64,000 nt of DNA from Haloarcula rara (lineage in GTDB: Archaea; Halobacteriota; Halobacteria; Halobacteriales; Haloarculaceae): positions 1 to 64,000 of the forward strand of contig NZ_CP119785.1 in the NCBI RefSeq assembly GCF_029338235.1. The letters are read 5' to 3'. The notes beneath the pieces were generated by a model. The model made no database searches. It was not told the origin of the DNA and worked only from the letters and a program-made list of their open reading frames with translations. Of this stretch, positions 27,001-37,561 are shown one piece after another (within the stretch, counting starts at the first letter, position 1; every line of letters starts with the position of its first letter). The position numbers were made by a program, and so were the translations under genes.

Positions 27001-29471
27001 ATGAGCAGGCTATCGTATCTCTCCCGACGAGAAGTGCTCGCTTTGATGGGGGCGAGTACACTGACGCCGCTCGGTCGAGCTCAAAGTACAGGGACGGACA
27101 GCGATCGGTCGATAGGGTGGCCACAGCACCGAGGTGGGTCGAGACGATTACAGACCGTCGGAGGGACTTCGGCACCGATACGGGATCTCGAAACAGGCTG
27201 GTCGTATCCCCTCACCGAGGAGGAGAACGTACCGCACAATCGGGTTTCCGGATCTCTCGATTCGTCGACCCTGACGGCGCCAGCGGTGACGGACGAGGAA
27301 GTGTACGTCCAGCGACCCGACGGCATCGCCGTGTATGACCTCCTGACTGCGTCCGAGAAGTGGTACAAGACCGACCTCGGGACAGTCGAACACACGCCCA
27401 CTGTCGGCGACGACCACGTGTATGTCTATGGGGACGAGTTGTACGCCCTCTCGCGAGACGACGGGAGCATCGTCTGGTCGAAAACAGTCACCGAGGTGGC
27501 CGAATACGATGAGAACTCCCGCGGAGCTGAACCGAAATTCGGGAGTTATCCGACGGTCTACGGTGATCGGGTTTACGTAACGGTAGAGTATATCGTTGGA
27601 AACCCAGGTGGAGAGGTAATCGCCCTCGATACTGACGGGACGGTCCAATGGCGAGAGGACAGCCTATACAACCCCTACAGTATAGCAGTAAGCGACGACA
27701 CGGTGGCGGTCCATTGGTGGATGAGCAAAGGGACTTTGAGCGAAGTCGGGACTGACACTGGGGACGCCTTCGAGCGTTCGTGGGCAGAGCTCATAATGGA
27801 CCTCGGTCACACGATTAGCCTTTTTCAGGGGTCAGTCTTCCTTTCGAGCGACGATAAATGGTCCGCAGTGTCGAAGTCTGACGGGACTGTACTCGCCAAC
27901 AACCACGACGAGTCTACCTGGGGTTACACAGGAAACATCCACAGTGACATATCTTCGCCTGTTTTTCTGAACGACAACATGTATCTACTGTTTTATGGTG
28001 ATGATAAGGACGACTTTTATCTCGAAGCGTGGGACCTGTCGGCTCGTGAGGGCGGCCAGCTGGCGTTTAGCGCCGACCTTCCCCTGCCGGCGGAAAACGG
28101 GGTCACTGAGGCGCGGTTGAGCGCGGCGAACGGCGTTATCTACGCGCAGTTCCTGACCGACGACATCTCCACCTACGATAACGAAAACGGGTGGGTGTTT
28201 ACGCTCGACCCGACCGACGGGACGGTCCAGGAGAAGTGGGAAAGCAGGGAGTTCATGAGTCGAGCCATCCCAGCCAGCCCGGGTCGACTCACGTTCCTCG
28301 AGAGTCACGGGACCGTCGGCGAGGACACCTCTCCTGTGCGACTCACGGTGCTCTCGGGGACACAGTCCTCGACCGACGACCCCCTCTCCGAGGAGGTGGT
28401 ACAGGAACACTACTGCGATGCCGTTCGAACGCTACGAACCTTCGAGCGCGACACCGACGTGAGTTCGTCGACCGTGGCCGACCTGAGCGAGGCCCTGAAG
28501 AGCTATCGGGACGACCCCGGGATACCGAACACGGAGCGGCGGGAGCTACTGGATCGGTCGAAGTGGGCGATGGAATCGTATCTCCACGGCCGTTCGCTCA
28601 TCGGGGACCCGCCGCTGGACGGCGACATTACCGCGCCGGAGGGGTGCTCCGGTGGCGCTATCGAACTGCCACACTCGGAGTTCAACGTTCTGAAGACGAC
28701 GCTGGAACTGCTGGTGGCGATCGTGTTACAGACCAAGCTGATCGAAAAGATTACCGATAACATCTCGGCCGGCCTCGGGAAACGCATCGACGACCGACTC
28801 AACGATGTCGTAACCAGATCTCATGATGCTATAAAAGAGGTGTCGGAACCGCTCGCCGAGGAGTTATCTGGCGGGCTGGTCAGCTACACGCAAATCTTAT
28901 ACGAGGCTCTGGTCGATATCGCCAACGGCGAAGACATCGACGACCAGGGAGAGGTCGAGAACACGCTGCAAGGGGACGCAGCGGACAAGTTCGATTCGAT
29001 CGTGGCCCAGTTCGCCGGGGACCTGATGGAGACGGCCGCGTTCACCGAAATCATGAACAACGCCGACGAGAAACTGGAGGAAATCCGGACGTCACTGTCG
29101 CCCGAAACTGTCGGTGGTTTGGATGGGGGGTACACCGGGGCCGGGCTCGGCTACCAACACGCCCGCGACGAGATGGTCGAGATAGCCACTACGGTCCACG
29201 AGCAGCTCGAGGTTATCAAAGAGACGCTTACTGATCTGGACTTCTTCGGTTCGATACTGGCGATTCTGGACTTCCTCAACGACGACGAGGACATTCAAAT
29301 CGAAGACATCGCTGGACTGATCGAGCCGATTTATTCGGCCCATTTCGCGTACGCACAGCGCGTACTGGCGCGTTCAGGCTTCGAACTCGGTGTTGCCGGT
29401 GTGCTTGACATCGCAGAGTACAGTCAGAGCGGTCTGGATAGTGCTATAGCCGGAACCCCACTGCCAAACCA

Positions 29472-29475
<4 letters not shown>
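27001..29475 (+). CDS. secreted PQQ-like beta-propeller repeat protein, accessory
   Basis: 824 residues. A Tat signal (LSRREVLALMGASTLTPLG) precedes an Ala/Gln cleavage region, so it is exported. Residues about 80-480 contain repeats of the PQQ/WD40-like propeller type (VYVYGDELYALSRDDGSIVW, VIALDTDGTVQW, LDPTDGTVQEKWE). The C-terminal ~340 residues are helical (long amphipathic segments, TLELLVAIVLQTKLIEKITDN, IKETLTDLDFFGSILAIL) and have no recognised domain. Base composition is less GC-rich than the neighbours, suggesting transfer. The stop overlaps the downstream gene (ATGA). Function unknown; the C-terminal helices may mediate assembly. Confidence 0.75.
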
Positions 29476-30775
<1,300 letters not shown>

Positions 30776-30779
30776 TTAG

Positions 30780-30870
30780 TTACAACTATTTATCACATGA
30801 TATATTTTAATACCAGTTACAAATTTTTAAGACCGGAACTTTTTAATCTACCTGAGATTACTATTATATC
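30780..30870 (+). promoter_or_regulatory. A/T-rich promoter region of the TFB gene
   Basis: About 90 bases of A/T-rich DNA with several TATA-like blocks (TTTATCACATGATATATTTTAATA, TTTTTAAG, TTATATC). The last, TTATATC at 30864-30870, is about 23 bp before the ATG at 30890. The stretch stands out against the GC-rich background. Confidence 0.55.
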
Positions 30871-30889
30871 GTTCGAGTGGGTGTGAAAA

Positions 30890-31762
30890 ATGGGGCAAGT
30901 AAACCTGACAAGTTGTACTGAGTGTGGTGGGGACATCCAATCCAGTAAGAACGAGCAAATCTGTACCGAGTGTGGGCTCGTCTGCAGCGAGGACAATATA
31001 GACCGTGGGCCGGAATGGCGGTCGACGGGGGAGGAGTCGGAGAAACGCCGAACTGGCGCCCCCCTGACGCGGTCCCGACACGACCGCGGCCTCTCGACAG
31101 AGATCGGGTTCGGGACCGGCACTGAGGTGTCGGGCTCACGGCAACGCCAGCTCGTCAGGATGCGCCGACAGCACAATCAGGCGCGCCTCTCATCGAAGAG
31201 CGAGCGAAACAAGATGTACGCCTACACCGAGATTCGTCGACTCGTCTCGTCGCTCTCCCTGCCGGATTCGGTGCGGGACCAGTCCTGTGCGCTCTTTGAC
31301 TCCGCACAGAACGAGGAGCTGCTCTGTGGTCGCTCGCTGGAAGGGTTCGCCGCGGCCGCCGTCTACGCGACCTGCCGGTCCTTGTCTATCTCCCGGACGA
31401 TGGAGGAGATAACCGAGGTCTCACGAGCCAAACGGACGGAGCTGAAAGCCGCCTACGACGCGCTCAACCGGGATCTGGGCCTGCCCGTCGGCCCCATCAA
31501 ACCGACGGAGTATCTCCCGCGGTACGCCTCCGAGCTGGACCTAGAAAGCGGCGTGGAGAGCCTGGCCCGCGAATACGCGGTCATCCTCTCAGAGAACGGT
31601 AAAGTCGGCGGTAAAAACCCAAGCGGCGTAGCCGCCGCCTGCCTGTACAAAGCGGCCTTCGAAGAGAACGTCGACCTCACCCAGAGCGCTGCCGCCGACC
31701 TCGCGAACGTCTCCCGGATGACGATTCGCTCGACGGTGAAAGACCTGAAACCTCTCGTTTGA
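30890..31762 (+). CDS. tfb: transcription initiation factor TFB
   Basis: 290-residue archaeal TFIIB. The N-terminal zinc ribbon has CTECGGD and CTECGLV, followed by the B-reader linker (RGPEWRSTGEESEKRRTGAP, a charged stretch before the core). Two cyclin-fold repeats are present: residues about 110-190 and 200-290, with EGFAAAAVYATCRSLS and AAACLYKAAFEENVDLTQSAAADLANVS. Haloarchaea have several TFBs that give condition-specific promoter choice; this is one copy. The recognition helix ends at VSRMTIRSTVKDLKPLV. Confidence 0.93.
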   Translation: MGQVNLTSCTECGGDIQSSKNEQICTECGLVCSEDNIDRGPEWRSTGEESEKRRTGAPLTRSRHDRGLSTEIGFGTGTEVSGSRQRQLVRMRRQHNQARLSSKSERNKMYAYTEIRRLVSSLSLPDSVRDQSCALFDSAQNEELLCGRSLEGFAAAAVYATCRSLSISRTMEEITEVSRAKRTELKAAYDALNRDLGLPVGPIKPTEYLPRYASELDLESGVESLAREYAVILSENGKVGGKNPSGVAAACLYKAAFEENVDLTQSAAADLANVSRMTIRSTVKDLKPLV

Positions 31763-31953
31763 AGCGGCCGACGCGCCGAGTATACCAGCGCTATCGTCTG
31801 TCCCGCCCAGCCTTCGGACGGATAGCGGTAGTCCTTCCGTCTCGGAGCCGAAACGAGGGACCGACAGCCCGTCTCGTACTGCCGACTGTAACAAACTGAC
31901 GTAATTCGTCACCCTGCGGTGTGAATATCTTCACGAACACACAGCCGGCAGTA

Positions 31954-33222
31954 TCAGTCGCCGATGATTTGCTGTGTCGAGAGGTCGAGCACTATCGATT
32001 CCGACGGCGCTCGCTCACGGCGGGACTTTGGAATCATGAGCCGGTGGTCGACGGCGTCGGTCTCCGTGGAGACTTCGAGGTCGAACACCACGTCCGCGAA
32101 GTACTCTGTCGTGCCACGGTTGTTGGTCTTCTCCGGCCGGTCCAGACAGTGAAGCATCGCAATGCCGTCCGTCTCCTGCATCACCTCGGTTACGGTGTTG
32201 AGGAACTCGTTGTACCGCTGGGGCTGTTGCTGTTCGAGCAACCACATCGAGTCGATGATGAGGTTCGCTCCCTCTGGCAGCTGTTCGACGAGTTGCGTCG
32301 CCTCCGCCAGCGGATCCCCCGCGTCGAGCGCCCTGATAGTCGGCTTCCCCGCCGACGCGATAGTGGAGTCGATGGCGTGCTGGACGACGGACTCAGAGCG
32401 CTCCGTCGTGAGATACAGCGTCCCACGCGTGGTCGTCAGCTCGTAGAGCAGGAACTCAGAATGCCCGTCCGGGTCGGCGGTCAGCGCGACGACGGTTCCC
32501 GGAAGCAGCCCGCCGTCGAGTGAGCTGTCGATGGCCTCGACGCCGGTCGGCAGCCGCTCGACGGTCTGGTCGCCGGTGTCCCAGGCCTCGTCGCCATCCG
32601 TGGTCTTGATTCGCCCGACGAGGTCGTCGTAGGCATGTTGTACGTCAGACGATTGCAGCGGCCGGCTCCGGTCCGGAACCATCCCGAGTACCGGGACGTC
32701 CAGGGACGCCTCGACTTCGTCCGGAACCGCCTCACAGCGGTTCAACAGAACACCCACGACCGGTACGTCCAGACGACGGGCGATGTCGATGGTCGTCTTG
32801 GCGGCACTCACACTCCGGTTCGTGCCGTCCGTGACGACGAGAATCTCGTCGGCAACCGACAGGGGCTCGACCACGTCGGGTCCGGCGCCCGACGGGCAGT
32901 CGACGACCAGCTGCGGTTTTGCGTGTTTGAGCGTCTCCAGTGTCGACTGGAGATCGACGCTCTGGGACGACCGCGGCGCCGGAAGCACCATCGCGTCCTC
33001 CGCACGGACGCTCGTCTGTGCGACGTCGGTCGGCGAATCGTGATTCTCGACGGCGGCGATCGTCGGTTCCGGCTCCAGTCCGGCGGTCACGTGCAGGTCG
33101 GGCAGCTGACGGTCGGCGTCCACTGCCAGCGTCGGTGTCCCGCCTCGTGCGAACGCTTCGGTGATGCCAAGCGCAGCGGTGGTCTTTCCACAACCCCCCT
33201 TCGCACCGGCGATAGCAATCAT
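31954..33222 (-). CDS. ParA/MinD-like ATPase fused to a RecA-like C-terminal domain
   Basis: 422 residues. Residues about 1-220 are a deviant Walker A ATPase (GAKGGCGKTT, the SIMIBI signature with two lysines; VVDCPSGAGPDV Walker B). Residues about 235-420 are a RecA/KaiC-like domain without a clear Walker A (VEAIDSSLDGGLLPGTVVALTADPDGHSE, GANLIIDSMWLLEQ, PEKTNNRGTTEYFADVVFDLEV), so it may bind but not hydrolyse ATP. Such fusions are seen in haloarchaea; their role is unknown. It is the last gene of a reverse-strand group with MinD and two TrkA-C proteins. The ATG at 33222 starts the ATPase motif. Confidence 0.75.
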   Translation of the reverse strand: MIAIAGAKGGCGKTTAALGITEAFARGGTPTLAVDADRQLPDLHVTAGLEPEPTIAAVENHDSPTDVAQTSVRAEDAMVLPAPRSSQSVDLQSTLETLKHAKPQLVVDCPSGAGPDVVEPLSVADEILVVTDGTNRSVSAAKTTIDIARRLDVPVVGVLLNRCEAVPDEVEASLDVPVLGMVPDRSRPLQSSDVQHAYDDLVGRIKTTDGDEAWDTGDQTVERLPTGVEAIDSSLDGGLLPGTVVALTADPDGHSEFLLYELTTTRGTLYLTTERSESVVQHAIDSTIASAGKPTIRALDAGDPLAEATQLVEQLPEGANLIIDSMWLLEQQQPQRYNEFLNTVTEVMQETDGIAMLHCLDRPEKTNNRGTTEYFADVVFDLEVSTETDAVDHRLMIPKSRRERAPSESIVLDLSTQQIIGD

Positions 33223-33339
33223 ACTGAGAGTCGCCGCCTCTTCCTTTTTGAACCTACACACTGTATCCGGAGGTCATCCACCGGTCGCTGGCCGTTCGGA
33301 CAGACAACTGTGGTCCGGAGAAATGACAGCGCCTGGGTC

Positions 33340-34047
33340 TCAGCGTCCGGTGTTGCCAATCGAGTTTCGCGCGCCACCGCCACGCTGTTCGCACTCCTGT
33401 ATCGTGCGTGCCAGCTCAGTGTATCGTTCAAGCGCCTCGGCGTCCGGGTCAGCCTGACGTACTGGCATGCCGGTCTCCTGTGCCGCCGCCACGGCCTCGC
33501 TCTCCGGGATTCCGGTCGTCGGAACGCCGAATTCGTCTTCCAGTCGGTCAGGCATCTCGCTTTCGGGTCCGGCCTTGTTGAGCGCGATGGCCGCCACCGG
33601 CGTATCGAGGTCCAGTGAGAGTTCGCGGGTCTGGAGCGCGTTCAGCAACGCCGGCTTCTTCGGCGTCGTGACCAGCAGGACAACGTCGGCGCTTGCCACT
33701 GGGACGCCGACGTCACGCGCCAACCCGGCCGGCGTGTCCACGACGACGTGTTTGTATTTCCGGTCGAGGAGGTCGAGCGTGCGGGGCAACTCGTCGAGTT
33801 CGGCGGCCCGAGCCCCCTCGAGTGTCCGCCCACAGGAGAGGACCCGGACCGAGCCGAGCCACTCGACCGCGTCCATCGGTGCGGCGCGACCGGCCAGAAC
33901 GTCGTGGATATCCGGCCCTCGACCCCGCGGGAGGTCCGAGGTCGCAAGGTCCGCGTCGACCGCGACGCCGTCCAGTTCGCGGGCCAGGTTGAGCGTGGTC
34001 GTAGACTTGCCGACGCCGCCTTTCCCGCCGGTGACTGTGATTATCAT
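33340..34047 (-). CDS. MinD/ParA-family ATPase
   Basis: 235 residues with the deviant Walker A GGKGGVGKST and the VAVDADLATSDLP signature. The middle has the Walker B-like VVVDTPAGLARDVGVPVASADVVLLVTTPKKPALLNAL. The protein ends ECEQRGGGARNSIGNTGR and lacks the amphipathic C-terminal membrane helix of bacterial MinD. It starts four bases inside the end of an unknown gene (34044-34047), so both are one operon. Likely functions are positioning of proteins or DNA; the partner is not identified. Confidence 0.85.
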   Translation of the reverse strand: MIITVTGGKGGVGKSTTTLNLARELDGVAVDADLATSDLPRGRGPDIHDVLAGRAAPMDAVEWLGSVRVLSCGRTLEGARAAELDELPRTLDLLDRKYKHVVVDTPAGLARDVGVPVASADVVLLVTTPKKPALLNALQTRELSLDLDTPVAAIALNKAGPESEMPDRLEDEFGVPTTGIPESEAVAAAQETGMPVRQADPDAEALERYTELARTIQECEQRGGGARNSIGNTGR

Positions 34048-34412
34048 TGCTCTTCGACCATGATGTCGGACGGAGGTGACCACTCGTCCAGTTCCGCCAG
34101 CACTGCCTCCTCACGTGTGGCTGTGCCGGCATCTTCCTGTCTGGTCACCGAGACAAGTTTCGTCATCGAATCGGTCGGTTCGACCGGCGTCGCAAAGCCC
34201 ATACCGCGGGTCTGTCCGGGCAGTATCGTCGTCTCCCACGTCTCTTCCCCCCATTCGGGCGACCGGCCGCTTCCGGACCGAGGCTCCCACATCGGCCCGT
34301 CCACGTTGGCACGCATCCTGACCGTCTGTGGCGTCGACCGCGTGTTCGTGACCTGTGCGGTCACGAAGGTCACGCCGGCCCGCCGGTCGGTAGACGTTTC
34401 GACTCTAACCAT
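34044..34412 (-). CDS. beta-rich protein of unknown function, coupled to MinD
   Basis: 122 residues. It looks like a single beta domain (MVRVETSTDRRAGVTFVTAQVTNTRSTPQTVRMRANVDGPMW, GETTWETTILPGQTRGMGFATP-like), with Gly/Trp turns. There is no known motif. It overlaps the MinD start by ATGA, which points to a partner role. A TTTTATCGG box at about 34431-34444 lies about 27 bp before the chosen ATG (34412), supporting this start. Confidence 0.65.
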   Translation of the reverse strand: MVRVETSTDRRAGVTFVTAQVTNTRSTPQTVRMRANVDGPMWEPRSGSGRSPEWGEETWETTILPGQTRGMGFATPVEPTDSMTKLVSVTRQEDAGTATREEAVLAELDEWSPPSDIMVEEQ

Positions 34413-34475
34413 ACGGTATCTCGCTTCGCCTTCCGATAAAAAGGTCAACACGCCCGTGACGGTGGCCGCCGTCGG

Positions 34476-35678
34476 TCAGTCGTCGCCGACGGCCTCTACT
34501 TGCTCTGCCGACTCGTCGACCATCCGGCGGGCACGTTCCCTGTCCGCTTCGTACTGGTCGAGCCGGGCGATATCGGCGGGCGTCCCGATGACGTACGCGA
34601 CGTCGCCCGCCTGCAGCGTCTCACGCTCGGCCGGGAACGGGATGGCGGTCCCCGCGCGGTCGATGACTGGGACACTGACGGGCAACCAGCCCGCGAACTC
34701 GCCTTCGAGCGGGCCGCCGGCCTCGACTATCACTCGCGTCATCGTCTCCTCTACGTCCCGGATGACGGGGATGAACTCCGCCAGGTCGCTGGACGTGTCC
34801 GGGTGTGTCACCAGGCGATACTCCTCACTCTGGTCGAGCTTGGCCACGTCGCCCTCGTCGACGAGCAGCGTCGTCGTCTCGCCGTCCGTCGAACGGAACT
34901 CGCCTTTGGTGACGAACTGCTCGGTCTCGCCAGTCGTCCAGACCTCGACCGGATCGCCGACACCGGCCTCAGGGAGCGGCGTCGCGCGGACGGCGACACC
35001 GGCCGTGTTCGGCGGCAGCGAGGCGCCCAGCCCGGAGGGTTTCACACCGACGCTGACCCGTTCGACGGTCCCGTCCTCGGCGAGGGAGACATCGACGTAA
35101 TCGAGGTCAAAATCCTGTTGAATGCGGGTCTCGAACCGCGTTTCGAGGTCCTCGACATCGAGCCGCCGCGGGAAGCGGAACCGACGGCCCGCGAGTTCGG
35201 CCTTCAGGTCGTCGTCGGCCGACAGGTAGCCGTCCGCGTCCGCTATCTGGGTCGGTGCCCGGAGTTCGACAACGAGCCGAGCAGACTGGAGCAGGTCGAC
35301 AGCGTCCGTCTGTGCATCGAGATGCGTGATGTCGAAGACGTCACAGCCGATACGGTCACCGATTCGGCGACCGAACTCGGCGGCGCCGGCGCTGACGACG
35401 AACGTCCCGAGCAGGAAGGCACCGGTCCCGTAGTGGGCCAGCCCGGTGTCACCGACGAGGGTCCCCGTCAGCGCGCTGTCGACGGCGAGCCAGACGGCGA
35501 TAAACGAGACGCCCAGCAACATCCCGGCACCGGCGGGGAGCTGTCTGGTGGTGTACTGCCGGAAGACGAACGACAGCGCTGACGCGGTGACCAGGGCGAG
35601 CAGCCCGAATCCGAGGATACTCAGTATCGCCGTCTGTGTCCAGCTGGTGACTATCTGGAGCACGACGAGCCCGGTCAT
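34476..35678 (-). CDS. TrkA-C (RCK_C) domain membrane protein, second of a pair
   Basis: 400 residues. Three or four N-terminal membrane helices (ILSILGFGLLALVTASALSFVF, GMLLGVSFIAVWLAVDS, GAFLLGTFVVSAGAAEF) precede a cytoplasmic beta-rich region of about 260 residues with two RCK_C-type modules (VEVWTTGETEQFVTKGEFRS, ERETLQAGDVAYVIGTPADIARL). No TrkA_N NAD domain or K+ pore signature is seen, so it may be a ligand-sensing regulator of ion transport rather than a channel. It overlaps the upstream partner by four bases. Confidence 0.7.
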   Translation of the reverse strand: MTGLVVLQIVTSWTQTAILSILGFGLLALVTASALSFVFRQYTTRQLPAGAGMLLGVSFIAVWLAVDSALTGTLVGDTGLAHYGTGAFLLGTFVVSAGAAEFGRRIGDRIGCDVFDITHLDAQTDAVDLLQSARLVVELRAPTQIADADGYLSADDDLKAELAGRRFRFPRRLDVEDLETRFETRIQQDFDLDYVDVSLAEDGTVERVSVGVKPSGLGASLPPNTAGVAVRATPLPEAGVGDPVEVWTTGETEQFVTKGEFRSTDGETTTLLVDEGDVAKLDQSEEYRLVTHPDTSSDLAEFIPVIRDVEETMTRVIVEAGGPLEGEFAGWLPVSVPVIDRAGTAIPFPAERETLQAGDVAYVIGTPADIARLDQYEADRERARRMVDESAEQVEAVGDD

Positions 35679-36874
35679 TGACCCACCCCCACGGTCTCCT
35701 CGCCGGAGACGATTCTGTCGAGGACCGGTCCATCGCCGAGGACGAACGCGGCGTCGCCGTTCAGGTGGCCCGGCGAGAACGTCCAGTTGCTGTCGGCAGC
35801 GCCGCCGTCGTCCGCCGCACGGAGCGCGAGCACCTCGATCGGTTCGTCGGTGGCCTGGAGTTGCTTCCGGGTCCGGTCGTCCAGCAGTACCTTCCGGATA
35901 GAGTGGCCAGCCCGCACCAGCAGCGAGAACGCGCGGAACTCCTCGCGGGCACCGGCCGGTTTCACCGAGAGTGTCAGCTCCTCGGACTCGAGCAGCGTGC
36001 TCGCGTCGATAGTCGGGACGGCCACGGTCGCCAGCCCCCGACCGCCAGTCGACGGCGTCTGCGCCGTGGCACCGTCCCACTGGTCGTCGGCCACCTCGTC
36101 GGTCGTGCCCAGGACGACGCCGTCGACCGTCTCCTCACCGGCCGTGACGGTCACCTCGTCGCCGACCGACAGTCCGGTCGGCAGCAGCGTCTCGACTGAC
36201 ACCGCTCGCCAGCCGTCCGGGATGCTCCCCGCGAGGTTCCTGGACGGCGGTGCGGCGGCGATGGTCGCGGTCCCCCTGGCGTCGACGGACACGTCGACCG
36301 CCGGCAGGTCGTACGTGCTCCGGAGCCGGTCCTCCAGCCGGGCCTCCATCTCGACGATGGGGATGTCGGCCGGTAACTGCCAGCTCTGGTCTGCCAGTTC
36401 CGCGCGAAGGTCCGCCTGCAGCGGGGAGTACCCGTCGACGTCGCGAACGTCGCCGACGGCCGAGATAGTTACGTGACCCTTGCCGTCGACGGCCTCAAGC
36501 GCTGCCGGCGCCAGCGGCCGCTCCCGACTCGTCGGCTGGGAACGGTCGCGTGGCAGGCGCTCGGCCAGCTTCGACGCCTGGCTGTTGGCGTACATCGAGA
36601 CCAGTCCGATGACGAGCGCGGCGGTCAGCAGTCGCGGGAGCACGGCCACGGGCTCCGCCGCGACCGTCGGCAGGTTGATAAGTCCCGTGACGATACCGCC
36701 GGCAAAGCCGAGTGGAAGCGCACAGACGACGACCAGTGGCGGGGCGAGTTCCGTGCCCTCTACGTACTGGAACGCGAACGCGATCGCTCCGACGCCGACC
36801 ACTGGCACGAGGCTCATCAGGAGTCCGTGCGAGATGCCAAGCAGGACCTCGACCGGGAGCGGTGCCACTGTCAC
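35675..36874 (-). CDS. TrkA-C domain membrane protein, first of a pair
   Basis: 399 residues with N-terminal membrane helices (LLMSLVPVVGVGAIAFAF, LVVVCALPLGFAGGIVTGLI, LLTAALVIGLVSMYANS) and a large beta-rich cytoplasmic part. The latter has similar modules to the next gene (LPTGLSVGDEVTVTAGEETVDGVVL, TLSVKPAGAREEFRAFSLLV). The start is GTG. The pair, in tight overlap, probably forms one complex. No potassium-channel pore motif is visible, so the ion specificity is unknown. Confidence 0.65.
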   Translation of the reverse strand: MTVAPLPVEVLLGISHGLLMSLVPVVGVGAIAFAFQYVEGTELAPPLVVVCALPLGFAGGIVTGLINLPTVAAEPVAVLPRLLTAALVIGLVSMYANSQASKLAERLPRDRSQPTSRERPLAPAALEAVDGKGHVTISAVGDVRDVDGYSPLQADLRAELADQSWQLPADIPIVEMEARLEDRLRSTYDLPAVDVSVDARGTATIAAAPPSRNLAGSIPDGWRAVSVETLLPTGLSVGDEVTVTAGEETVDGVVLGTTDEVADDQWDGATAQTPSTGGRGLATVAVPTIDASTLLESEELTLSVKPAGAREEFRAFSLLVRAGHSIRKVLLDDRTRKQLQATDEPIEVLALRAADDGGAADSNWTFSPGHLNGDAAFVLGDGPVLDRIVSGEETVGVGQ

Positions 36875-37031
36875 CGCCCCCCTGTGCGTGGTCGCTGCCA
36901 GGGGGCGCTTACAGGTGACGAGATAGTAACCGGTTGCATGCCGACCTTGGACTCCCCATCGGATTTAAACATTGGCGGCAGGGCGGGGAACACCACACTA
37001 CCACCGAGTCTCTCGGGCCAGCCGCGACCGC

Positions 37032-37496
37032 TCAGTTCTCGTCTTCTTTCACTTCCAGCCCCCGAATCTCGTCGACCTCCAGTCGCCACGCGGTTATCTC
37101 CTCGATACCCTCCGCACGCTCGAAGTCCGTCGAGAACCAGGCGTTGTCGTCCAGCGTCTCGACGGCGTGGTCCCACTCGCCGCTGTCCCGGGAGAGCGCC
37201 CGCGCGGTCCCGGTGACGGCGATGGACTGCCAGTCGAATCGCCCGCCGATATCTGTCACGAGCAGGCGGGCCCGCTGGCCGTCGTCGACAAAGTCGAACT
37301 TGGTGTTCTCCGGGCTGTCTCTGATGAGCGCGAGGAAGACGTCGTCGCCGTCGTACCCGAAGGAGACGGGGATGCTGTACGGTTCGTCGCCCTCGGCCAG
37401 CGAGAGGACGCCCCAGCCGCTGTCGGTCAGCAGTCGGTCGATGTCGCGGCTGTCCATCGGCGTGCCCATCCACTGGCCGTATGTCTCAGTCGGCAT
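37032..37496 (-). CDS. pyridoxamine 5'-phosphate oxidase-family (FMN-binding split barrel) protein
   Basis: 154 residues. The beta-barrel segments SGWGVLSLAEGDEPYSIPVSFGYDGDDVFLALIRDSPENTKFDFV and RARLLVTDIGGRFDWQSIAVTGTARAL match haloarchaeal PPOX-like flavin/F420/haem-binding proteins. The C-terminus has AWFSTDFERAEGIEEITAWRLEVDEIRGLE. The cofactor is not identifiable from sequence. The ATG at 37496 is preceded on this strand by an AATTATG box about 28 bp away. Confidence 0.85.
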   Translation of the reverse strand: MPTETYGQWMGTPMDSRDIDRLLTDSGWGVLSLAEGDEPYSIPVSFGYDGDDVFLALIRDSPENTKFDFVDDGQRARLLVTDIGGRFDWQSIAVTGTARALSRDSGEWDHAVETLDDNAWFSTDFERAEGIEEITAWRLEVDEIRGLEVKEDEN

Positions 37497-37561
37497 AGCA
37501 ATGACTACTACCTGAAGTGACATAATTCATCGCCGACCAGCGAAGCCGAAACCGAGCGGAG

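Noticed and set aside
32635..33618. 327-residue forward open frame over the ParA-like genes
   Set aside because: Antisense to two ATPase genes with Walker motifs; its own translation is Arg-rich and unstructured.
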